From the NCBI GenBank assembly GCA_003550325.1, contig QKWP01001170.1:24209-88208 (forward strand): a stretch of DNA of 64,000 bases, read 5' to 3'. Made by a program: the position numbers and the translations under genes. The DNA is from Gigaspora rosea (Eukaryota > Glomeromycota > Glomeromycetes > Diversisporales > Gigasporaceae). Under the pieces are notes generated by a model. The model was not told the DNA's origin, did no database searches, and saw nothing but the letters and a program-made list of their open reading frames with translations. Positions 35,001 through 45,465 of this stretch are shown one piece after another (the stretch's first letter is position 1; the number at the start of each line of letters is the position of its first letter).

Positions 35001-35241
35001 TATATTTTAATAAAAGTGCACAAATTGCTTGGGTTCATTATTAGGCTATAAATTTACTCGTGTTTAAATAAATAAGAAAATTTTTGGTTATCTAATATAT
35101 ATAAAACCATTTGTATATATTATAATAAAGGCAAGTTTTATTTTAAGAAAATATTACAAAATGAAAGGCTAATGGGGATGTTAGTAGTTTGTCTGGTTAG
35201 TGTTCCGACCTGTTACAAAAATTCACCTGCGGGTGTGTCAT

Positions 35242-36272
35242 TGGGGTTCTACGTCAGCTATGTAAATCAAACTTATATCAGGTCCTATTATAAATTTTAT
35301 TATTGAAGATTTTTTACTAATCAAATTTTTAATATATAACGATAATAGATTAGTTATATAATTTTATTACAGCAATGTTTATTACATTGTCAGTTATAAA
35401 CTGTATAACAAAGCTAATTTATTAGTGAAGTATTTGATTAAAAAGAATGATGCAATATTTGGCCCAAATAATTGTGGTAGAGCTTCTTGAAATAGTTGCT
35501 TTTTTGGTTTTATTTATTTGTTTTCGTATTTAGTTCAATCCATCAGTTAAATTTTCCTTTGGAATTTTGTTAGATGCCAAACGAAGCTTTGATTCTTTAA
35601 TCGAATTTTATTACAATTCTTCAGTTGAGATCGATGCTTATATGATATACCCATTGCTAAAAATAGATGCCCAGCTTTAACTTTACCGTAATTCAAAGTA
35701 AGAAATTAAAATTAAGTCATGAAACCTTGACGATTGATGAAACTATAGATGATTTATGAAACTATAAACGAAACTATAAACGATTGACAAAACTATAGAC
35801 GAAACTATAGACTATTGACAAAACGAAACTTTAGAATGTCGGCTGCATCTCAATTATTATTTCAAAGTGCTCAAGCATTAGCTGCTATTAAGTTTCTATC
35901 TACGAAAAAAGTTACGAAGCCGTTTTTATAATTAAATAAAAAAAATCTTAAATTCGGTTCAAATTTAAAATTTTAATGCTGTTTAATGCTGTTTAATGCT
36001 GAAAAATAGAAATAATGAATTTGGAACCAATGTTTTATAAACTTATATGAAAAAATACTTCGTAACTTAGGAAATATGTTGCGTAAAAATCGATTGGTTT
36101 TTAAAAAACTTCGAAAGAGAAAGAAGGTCGATCTGTGCATCTAAAAGAAGTATAGGATATTTCTATAATTTAATTTATATGATATACTTTTGATCGATGA
36201 GATCATTAAAAAATCTTCTAATAAACGGGGACCTGATATAGATTTGATTTACATAGCTGACGTAGAACCCAG
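35242..36272. mobile_element. 1.03-kb TIR element with 8-base target duplication
   Basis: Ends GGGTTCTACGTCAGCTATGT on the left (from about 35244) and complementary on the right; the TIR continues for about 50 bases. Exact 8-base flanks TGTGTCAT at 35234-35241 and 36273-36280. hAT-like by duplication length. No intact ORF inside. Confidence 0.75.
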
Positions 36273-36584
36273 TGTGTCATCCAAGTCACCCATGGTAAAA
36301 GAAATTCTGCAACGTGAGTGGATCCCACTCTTTCAAATTTTTTTTTTTAGTTTATAATCATTTGCAGTTTTTCTGACGAGAAATAAAATTTGTAAAATAA
36401 TTGAAATTAGATTAAATTCTACTGGATATTATATTAACACGGTGATATATAATGCAAACAAGTGATAATTCAACTAGTTGGCAGCCAGTTGAATTAGAGA
36501 CTAATTAGAGTATCAACGGGTTATAAAACATGTTTAAACACATTTATCATTAGCATCAGAAACTTTATTTCTGTAATTACCAAA

Positions 36585-39292
36585 ATGGGATGTGAAGAAA
36601 GTAATTATTCGGAAGATCCTAATATTGTTTTAAAAGATGATTCTCAAATATTTAAGTATCATATTATTAAAGAAGGTGTATATCCACCAAAACATAAACT
36701 TAAATATACTCGACGTCCTGCAAAGCATCCTATACCACATAATTATATTGTTCAAACTATGTATTTGAAAAAAATTATGTTGTTAAGTGCTCGATATGTT
36801 ACATTGGTGATAAACCATTATATCAAATATATTTTGGAAAGGATTTAGAAAAATCTGTAGAGTCGGATCAGTCACCTTCTCATGCTGCACATTTATATTG
36901 TCAGGTAAAGTAATAAATATATATTAAAATAAATATTATATTTTATAAGTTAATACAGAATTATATGAATAAATACAGGCATTGGCTGAAGACATTTCAA
37001 ATGAAAATATTAATGCAAAGAATAGCAAGCTCTCCGGACCACTTCTTTTTGGCTTACGGTGTAAAAGTGTAGAGGCTGTTCGCAAGACATTGCCATCAAA
37101 TGAGTTTGTACAACTAAAGCCGTTTGATAATTATATGCATCAACACAGCGAAAGTGCATATTAGGTTTAGAAGAACAGTTACGAGAATTCATAGAAGAAG
37201 AAAAGGAGAATTTTTTTTATCCAAATGATAGCATTGTTCTTAAACAGGCCAAATTTGAAATTAACAATTGTACATATAATATCAATTATAGAAAGATTGA
37301 TAAACAATTAGTCGAACTACAAACCCAAGCTATTGTAAAGTCAATTGATCATGGCCAAATTTCTCAAGAGGCATATAGATCTTTGGCTAAACTTGATGAA
37401 TCACTAATCCGAGCTGGAGCAATTTATGATATGAGACAAGAAATTACACATAAAGTAAATGAAAAAATTCCCATTAGTTTAGTTGATATTAACCAACCAA
37501 CTATTTTTGAGCCAATTACTGAAGAGGCAGATATTACTGATCCAACCATAGTTTCTAATATTGTCACATCTATCGGAAAACGCGGGCACCGACGAATTAC
37601 CGATATACTTAATTATATAATTCCATTGTATGTTCAAAAAGAGGTTTAAAACCTGACTCTACTTTACACTTACGTATATCCGGAGATGGCTGAAATGTCA
37701 GCAAAAAAGCAAAGCACGTCATGTTAACTGTTGCACTTTTGAATAATTTGGATAAATTGCATAAACCCGAATCACATTATACGTTAGTTCTATTTCCTGG
37801 TACGGAAAATTATTATACACTTCAAAATGCATTTGCTTCTTTAATTTTAGATTTGCAATTTTTAAGTGAACAGGGATTTTATGAGATTGGAGGATGACAT
37901 TGGAATGTTGAATTATACTTCAGTTCAGACTGGAAATTTCTGGCCATATGCTTAGAAATGAACGGCGCAAATTCAAAATATTTTTGCCTGTGGTGTCATT
38001 GTAACAAGGAAAATTTAACTAATACTATTGAATATAGTATAATTTCTAAGGATATATAAAAGATTAAGGAATCTTGTGCTACATTTAATGGACACATTCG
38101 ACCCCCTCTTTTTAATATGATTCCAATTAAACATTGGGTATGCGATAGTCTACACGTTATGTTAAGAATAAGTGATCGACTTTGGGAGCTATTTTTATCA
38201 GATCTTCAATGTAGTGAATTAAATAAAAATACTCAGGAATTAATTTTAACTGAAATGAAAAGATTGGGAGTTAGTTTTCATTTTTGGATAGATCAACAAA
38301 CACAAAGTTTGAAGTAGTGATTTGAACCGGTTGGGCTATAATCGGGTAACCGACCCGAACTGAATAAATTTTGGGTAACCGGTTGAGTAAATGCTTAATC
38401 GGTTGACCCGTACAACCGATTGAGAATCGGTTGACATAATGTAAATGACATCATAAAAGAGCAAAGGTCCTGAAAAGTTCCGAAATGAAATGAATGAACA
38501 TAGTAGACGAGACAAAAATTTGAGTAAAGGTCCGAGAATTCCCGAAAGTAAACATGAAGTAATCTTGTTCGGTTGAATCGGTTGACAGCAAATATTTCAG
38601 TTCGGTTAACCGATTAAGGAAAGTTTTCTCGGTTCAAATCACTAGTTTGAAGTATACATCGTTAATGGACCCTGATAAACTTAATATTTTGAAAAATTTT
38701 GATTTTACTAAATTTGTTTCAAAAGATTTTCTCAAGAACGTGCTATTCAACTCCATCAATTGTGGTCCGGTTTTCTTGATTTATACAATATGATGACATT
38801 ACCAAATATAACAGGATCACAATTTAGAATCAAAGCCGAATTATGGTTAAAGTTATTTTTAACCCCATCCAGGAGACAACCAAATCAATCTAATTTTAGT
38901 CGTAGCATGTATCGGGTAAATATACCTTAGTTATTGCATGGTGTTTGATGCACAACCCCGTGCAATAAGTATTGATATTTTATTTATATATAACAAAAAA
39001 GATAGCTGACGCTACCCCTTACATGCATGTATTAACCTGCCACGTCCATGAATTAATTGATATTTATCATGAATTTGGAATAAGTGCTTTCAATTGTTCA
39101 GCTATTGAAAAAAAGAATCATCTTCAAGTTTGTCGCTATTTTCAGTCTACACTTAAAGATGGTGGTCACAAAAAACATAGAAGATCATGTATTCTCGAAA
39201 TATTGGAACACAAAAATAGAGAGTTGTTTTTTCAACTTGTTGAGGTGCCGAGCTATTTTAAAAAAAGCAAATCATATAGATTAGAAAATTAA
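36585..39292 (+). pseudogene. Transposase-like gene, decayed and MITE-interrupted
   Basis: Starts MGCEESNYSEDPNIVLK at 36585. It has a Cys-x2-Cys motif (KCSICY) near 36790 and two apparent introns, 36905-36978 (GTAAAG..ACAG) and one opening at 38916. Conserved-looking blocks are GHRRITDILNYIIPLYV (about 37585), HWNVELYFSSDWKFLAICL and NSKYFCLWCHCNKEN (37903-38010), IKHWVCDSLHVMLRISDRLW (about 38120), and VLTCHVHELIDIYHEFG with AIEKKNHLQVCRYFQ (39025-39135). I associate this block order with a large uncharacterised glomeromycete family (recollection). Broken by frameshifts near 36770, 37150, 37645 and 38740, in-frame stops at about 37693, 37894 and 38056, and by the 328-base MITE at 38316-38643. 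The surrounding 9.8-kb element suggests it once encoded the mobility protein, but no DDE triad could be assigned. Confidence 0.65.
38316..38643. mobile_element. AGTGAT-ended MITE inside the pseudogene, 10-base TSD
   Basis: Ends AGTGATTTGAACCGG and complementary CGGTTCAAATCACT; exact 10-base flanks AGTTTGAAGT at 38306-38315 and 38644-38653. Removing the element plus one duplication leaves the reading frame continuous (...QTQSLK then YTSLMDPDKLN...), so the insertion hit a gene that was still in frame there. Internal CGGTTGA/TCAACCG repeats. Confidence 0.9.
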
Positions 39293-40299
39293 TGAATTCT
39301 TTGACGATTTAGTTTTTTGAAGTAGCACGTATTATCAAATTAGTTACATATAAATGGTAATTATATAATAATCAATATTAATGCTTTGGTAAATTTCAAC
39401 TAATCCATATTCGGCATACTGATTTTATAATTTGAATATAATTTATTGTAATACTTTATACATATAGTTTTAAAATAACTAAACTCATTTTTTTAGTCAA
39501 GAATTATTTGCGATTACATACTATCATAAGAATATTTTACTAAAATATTCGGTTATAATTTTTTTTTGTTGACAAGAAATAACAATCCTGCCCATAATTT
39601 AATTCTCGTGAACTAAGTTGTCTGTGAATTGGTGAGTTGATACTATTAAATAACAAAATAAAAAAATAAAGTCAAACTTATGTATCTAGATAAATCACAA
39701 AGGCAGTTTGTTGATACATAACGATATGTAATTATGTATACAAAATCATATAGTAGCAGTATGTTTCACTAGCATGTGAATCATTAATGTTTTATTTTAA
39801 AGTTGTCCAGTGTGGGAACAACCACAGGACAACTATGGGAACTTTTTAATATAAAATATAGTAAACTACAGGAATTCTGCAGAAATTCTGTAGGAATTCT
39901 GTGGGAATTCTGCAGGAATTCTAGGAATTCTGCAGGATAACTGCGGGTATTTTGGTTTTTGAATTAGTAATTCGAAGGTTATTTAATAATAATGCCACCT
40001 ATTTTTAATCCTCATCTATAATTCATATTTTTCCGTGTGTATATTTATTTAGAAAAAAACATAAATAACCTGAAATACATTCTTGCAACTTCAGATTGTT
40101 GCTGTCATTACTTGTAAGTAGGTTATTATTATGTAATATTTATAATGTTTTCATTGAATACTAAACGATCTAATCAATGTACTTAACAGTTTGAGCTATT
40201 ATTAACATTAAGCTCTATACTTTACAAGACGAATTAGGTAAATCTTTATATTTTAAGGAATTATATGCCATCAGCATAGTGATTTCAAAGACATTCTAC
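39293..40299. other. Gene-free part of the 9.8-kb element; GGAATTCTGCA repeats
   Basis: AT-rich. At 39871-39945 a short tandem array of GGAATTCTGCA-type units (11-13 bases, about six). Preceded by a CAGTGTGGGAAC phrase near 39810 that could be a hAT-like end without an identified partner. Confidence 0.5.
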
Positions 40300-40880
40300 T
40301 ATATATCTTTGTATATCGATGCTTGGTTTTTGAGTATGAATTTTGGCCAAATATTTTGGTAAAATTTTTTAAAGTTAAATCATTTTTAGTTTCTTTAAAC
40401 GTTTAGACTTATTTATATATCTATATTCAATTAATAGCAATGACTAATGAAAGACATTAGCAAAGACCAATAATGCATTAGCATTGCAATGCCAAGAAAA
40501 AGTTTATTTTACTATGGGTGAATGTAAAAACATGCTTGCTAATTTAACGGTGAATTAGCCAAATTGTTAAAGAATATGCCCATTATACATTTGAATTAAG
40601 CTATCAAGAAATGTATTTTTTATTATGTAAAATACTTGACGATTTAACTAGATTGTTAGAATTTGAACTGGGTAATACAATAGCATTAAGGAAAATTAAT
40701 TATATGATGGAAAGGTATAATGTGGGTTTGAAGAAATTTGTTACCACAATAGTTGGTAAGTTCTGTAGTAATATAATAATAGTAAATCACAAAGATAATT
40801 ATGATTCTATTCAACTTTGCCAACAACAGGATCATGATTTAGAATTAAAGCTGTATTATGGTTAAAATTATTTTTAATAC
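40300..40880 (+). pseudogene. Duplicated segment A copy 2 plus transposase-like tail fragment
   Basis: Copy 2 of segment A (40300-40760) with an open stretch from 40611 (MYFLLCKILDDLTRLLEFEL...), then 40815-40880 matches 38815-38875 of the pseudogene (GSQFRIKAELWLKLFL region). A rearranged fragment, not a working gene. Confidence 0.55.
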
Positions 40881-41584
40881 CATTTTTTCAAAGTTATATA
40901 TTGTTGATATATTAAATACCATAATTAAATGAATTTCATAATTTAATACATGCATATTGATACCTTGATGAATTTGAATAAGTATCGCACAAGATCAAAT
41001 CTATCAAAACGTCGCATAATGTTTCACCCGTTCTTAAGACAATTTAATAAATATATCAAATTATACAAAACAGCACTTAAAAGGACAACTATATCAAACC
41101 TGAGAGTGGAATTTTATCGCTATTATACTTGAACCGATAACTAAATCCCTTTTTATAAAACGGATTATAATAAATATCGAATTAATCTTCCAATTTCTAA
41201 AAGAACTAACCAAACATTAGCTAAAATAAAATCTACACTGAATCGCATATATCCAAATGAAACTTATAAAATGCTCTTCACCCAAGTACTGTCACATCTA
41301 TGAAGATTTGCAATATCACTGACTATTATTAAGTATCTAGCAATCTGCTAAAAATTTTTTAAATTCTATTTGTAATTTAGAGCAAACGTCAATATATATG
41401 CTTATTTGAATAATTATACTGGCAAATAAATTAACATACTGTTAATATACCAAATCTTAATCCCTCTTCTTTGCACACCAGCAAGATTGATATCTCCCAT
41501 CATCTATATTGTTCAATAAAACGTTAGTTAGTTGTACCGAATATTTTAAAAAATAATTTTCCATTAATGTTCATCAAACAATTA

Positions 41585-41846
41585 CCGTAAATTCTCGAAA
41601 TAGCGGGAATGAACGTTATTTTGAAACTCGCACATCCTATAGAGATTTCGAAATAATGCCCGTGCACGTCCCAACATAACGCGCACCCCTATATATTAAT
41701 TATTACATGTATAGTTTAATTTATTAAACAAAATTGACCTTAATACGCAGTTTAAAAAATTAACCTATATTCAAAATAACGCCCATGAGCATGCGCGCAG
41801 GTATTCAAAATAGCATGCAGATGCCCGCTATTTTAAGAATTTATGG
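41585..41846. mobile_element. TA-flanked foldback MITE
   Basis: 262 bases, ends CCGTAAATTCTCGAAATAGC and near complement, flanked by TA (41583-41584, 41847-41848). Higher GC than surroundings with palindromic CATGCGCGC-type cores. Confidence 0.75.
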
Positions 41847-42489
41847 TACTTACATTTCAGAGCAGTCTGGTTTTCTCTTTTCTTCATAGTGTCATTCTGT
41901 ATAGTATTTTGTGCCGAAAGCTCTCTTTGTAGAAGTTAAGTACCACCATTGTCAAGATATGCTTTTTAGGCAAGAATTCACAGTTTCATTAATACATTGT
42001 TTTGTTTCGTCTTCTTTATTTAAAAAAACATACCAAAAAGGTTGGGGATCCCTCCTATGTTATTAGCTTATCTGGCTGTGATCTCCATCCTTCTTTATTA
42101 ACAAAGAATGCAAATTCTAAATAATAAATTATAAAAATTTATATTATTTAAACTATTAAACAATAACATAAAGTAATACACCAGAATAATAACTATCATA
42201 AAAAACAACCCATTAATTATAAACTTACTAATCTATTCCTTTTTGACTATATGGTTCTTGCCTTGAAACGATTTATCCCTTTACTGAAATAATCTATATT
42301 TATGAAATAATAAAAGTTTTACTGAATATTCTAAAATATATTACATAACTAAGAACTAATAAAATTGAGTATATATAGTTCAAGTTTTATTCGAACAAAA
42401 AAATTTACAACAATCAAATTGCTAAGTATTTTGAATATATCTTTTATTTATACACAAAAAACTTGGTGCATACACTATAATCTTAATAT

Positions 42490-43149
42490 AGTAATGAGGG
42501 TACAAAAACAAAAAACTATCCTAAAACTGACCTTGGTCAACTACGAATCTAAATGTTACCTCTCCACTTTCGCAGCGATGTTCTGCCTTATCACTAAATC
42601 CTTTTATTCACCATTCAATTAATAATCCCCTTCTTAAATAAAAATTTTTTTTGGTTTAAATTTTGATTCTGATATAATTTGAACTGTTTCTTTAATTTTT
42701 TCTGGCTCATTCTCATACAATTTGATTCGTGATAATTGCCCATTTCTGTAATTTCTTTCTGCCCATTAACTATCACTGAATATTTCAGCTAGTTGATCGA
42801 TTGCTTCTTCTCTATCAAAAAAACATTGATACCAGCCCCACAAACAGAATACCGAGTTAAATACTGACCAAAAAGGCCAACAAAACTATTTTCACTATAA
42901 TGAATTGAAAAAACTTGTTTTCCAGCCTTTGTGTAATAATTTTTCAACTGCTTTTGTAATTCCTTTACTATAACATTTTTAATATGATGTAATTCATATT
43001 CCGGGACCAGCAAAATATGCGCGGGAATTTCTTTATAATCACTGTGTTTTAAACTTTCATGTCATTGTAAACCAGCTTTTGACTTGAAAGTTTTTTTACT
43101 ATTGCAAATAGTACAACGAAATCAAATTAAAGTATTTGCAGTAGACATT
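42490..43149 (-). pseudogene. C2H2 zinc-finger family relic
   Basis: Minus strand from an ATG at 43149. A classical C2H2 finger is visible: FRCTIC, then 12 residues, then HESLKH, with TGA stops exactly at two positions where Trp is expected (before FRC and before HES). It continues IPAHILLVPEYELHHIKN, an ORF at 42789-43013 (FSIHYSENSFVGLFGQYLTR), then after a one-base shift CFFDREEAIDQLAEIFSDS and, after a TAA, WAERNYRNG. The block order matches a C2H2 family I recall from glomeromycete genomes. Position just inside the right TIR suggests an element-borne DNA-binding accessory gene. Confidence 0.55.
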
Positions 43150-43432
43150 TTAAACTTTAGAAACTATAATAATAAAAATATATAAGTTTTATATATTAAA
43201 TTAGTTTTAAAGATTTCTTTAAAAGCGCATTTCAGCTATATAGAACTTACCTATAGTTTGAAGGATTGGTTGACTCCACGAACGATTGGTTAGACGCAAA
43301 AAGTATATAATAAAATGATGTGCGTCGGTTAATTTGACCTTAATTTTGGGGTATTGTTTTGATCAGGCTATATTAAAATTAGGGTCCTTTTTTATTAAAA
43401 CTACGACCCTAAAAACTAAATCGGTGGATATG

Positions 43433-43831
43433 GTGATCGTGTGGATACTGTTTTAGAATTTTGTTATTTAGAATAGTTAGGGTTAGGGTATTTAGTTAAT
43501 ATTAGTATTAGAGTGTTTTAGTTATAATTAGTTAGGGTTAGGAGTAGAAATTAGAATAAGTGGTTTTACTTGGTGGTATTTGCTATTTGATAATATATGT
43601 ATGTATAAATAAAAAACACATTATTGTATATATACATTATAATGTTAAATAAATTATAAAACTGATTTTGCAATATAAGTTAATTAAATTTATTATAGTA
43701 CTGTATAATTGAGTATAATAAGCCTATTTTTTATAATCAAAATATTAATTGTTTTTATATTGATTATATATCGATTATTAACTATCATGGATATGTATCG
43801 ATTATAATCACTATCAATATATTGGTTATAT
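43433..43831. other. AT-rich spacer ending at an N
   Basis: Unlike either neighbour in the stack; contains TTAGGGTTAGGG short motifs (43480) and ATATCGATTAT motifs similar to 130-290. Ends at the single ambiguous base 43832, a possible assembly join. Confidence 0.4.
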
Positions 43832-44169
43832 NCTAACTTCTTGCACTAAGTAAACTTGTTCAGCACCAAAAATACATCAAATTGCTATAGATATTTTATT
43901 TTACTTTTTTTAAAATTTGAGGAAAAAGATACTTAATTTTGGAAATTTTTATCAAAAATTCAAAATTAAGCATCTTTGACACAAATTTTTAAAAAAATAA
44001 ACTATACAATATAGTATATTTTTTGGTGCCAAGCAAGTTTACTTAAAGCAAGAAGCTATAATAAGTAAAATTTAGAGAATAATAGAGATTTGTTAATTTT
44101 ATTAATAAAATTATTCAAATTTCTATGATTCTCTAAATTTTACTAATTGATCATAACTTCTTGCTCTAA

Positions 44170-45465
44170 CAGTCATAGGAAATGTCCTTTTAAAATAGCT
44201 TTAAAATAAGTTTATAATAAAAATTATAATAAAAACATATAAATTTACTATAAACTTTGGGCTAAAGATCCTTTTCAACTTAACTAATTAACTTAAAATT
44301 AAATTTTATAAATATATAAAACAAAAAAAGAAGAAATTTTTGAGCTTAGAAACTATATTAAAATTTTGTTAATTTTGTATAACTTCATTAAAAACAAAAT
44401 TTTACAAATTTTAAATCAACAATTATATGTAAAATCATGCTTTAAACAACTTACTTAGGTGACCAAAGTAGATTACCTTGTAAGAAAAATGAGTTAGCTA
44501 TATGAGTGCTATATGCTAAAGTTAAAAATTTTTAGTTTGCAATATAAAACACCTTTTTTGTCAAAATAACCTGCTTAGGGCTTGTAAGTAAACTTGTTCA
44601 GCACATAATTCTATATATACTAAAGCTAAAATACGTTTTTTCGGATTTTTTACTATCATAGTAAAAAATAGAATTAAAGTTAGAAAAAAATTTTTTTAAA
44701 AAAAAAATTTTTTCTAACTTTAACCCTATTTTTTACTTGTAAAAGATCCGAGAAAATGCCTTTTAACTCTAGTACAAGTAGAATTCCACACTGAACAAGT
44801 TTACTTAAAGGTTATTTTAACAAAAAAAAAGGTTTTATATTGCAAACCAAAAAATTTTAACTTTAGTATATAGCTAACCAAGTAAAGTTGTTCAAAGCAC
44901 GATTTTATATATAATTGCTAATTTAAAATTTAAATTTTTGTTTTTGACAAAGTTACATTTTGAAATAGTGCAAAATTAACAAAATTTTAATACAGTTATT
45001 AAGCTCAACTTTTTTTCTTTTCTTGTTTTATAAGTTTGTAAAATTTAATTTTAATATAATTAGTTAAGCTAAAAAATATCTTTAGCCTAAAGTTTATAGT
45101 AAATTAGGACCCGGATATCTTTCATATAGGTCATAACTGGATTTTGGCCAATTTTAACCTAATTTGCTAAAAATGACAAAATGATATTTACTTAAATAAC
45201 TTCTGATCCAGTAATTAGAATTGAATGAACTTTTTTTTAGATGCACTTTACTAAAAGCTTTATTTAAAAAAAAGTTCATTCAAATTGGACCACTAGATGC
45301 CAAGATAATTGCCAAAAACTGTTTTTGCTCTTAAATTTTGGGGGCTTTTGCTAAAATGCTTAACTTATGCCCTCTGTACTAGATGTCCGGGTCCTAGTAA
45401 ATTCATGTATTTTTTATTATAATTTTTATTATAAACTTATTTCAAAAGAACATGTTCTATGACTG
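44170..45465. mobile_element. 1.3-kb TIR element, CAGTCATAGG ends
   Basis: Left end CAGTCATAGGAAATGTCCTT, right end complementary (ACATGTTCTATGACTG); flanks CTAA at 44166-44169 and 45466-45469. Much of the element is an imperfect foldback. No ORF. Confidence 0.65.
45106..45395. mobile_element. hAT-like MITE (AGGACCCGGAYATCT), copy 1
   Basis: 290 bases; left end AGGACCCGGATATCT, right end AGATGTCCGGGTCCT; exact 8-base flanks AGTAAATT at 45098-45105 and 45396-45403. Homologous to 52459-52742. Confidence 0.85.

Larger units (their letters stand above)
33610..43432. mobile_element. 9.8-kb TIR-bounded element carrying two decayed gene families
   Basis: Left end CATATCCACCGATTTG at 33610, right end complementary (AAATCGGTGGATATG, 43418-43432). 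Similarity resumes further in: CCCCAAAATTAAAGT and GACGCACA on the left have partners on the right (about 43290-43360). It holds a transposase-like pseudogene on the + strand, a C2H2 pseudogene on the minus strand just inside the right end, duplicated segments at 34150-34640 and 40300-40760, and several later MITEs. No target duplication was found beyond the TIRs, so the outer limits carry some uncertainty. Confidence 0.55.

Noticed and set aside
37010-37192. 60-codon minus ORF
   Set aside because: Antisense shadow of the transposase-like pseudogene exon.
42365-42622. 85-codon + ORF
   Set aside because: Overlaps the 3' part of the minus-strand C2H2 relic; no domain.
43480-43500. TTAGGGTTAGGG as a telomeric tract
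   Set aside because: Only one or two units; similar short motifs near 11230, 12056, 18180 and 19420 are dispersed and never form an array.
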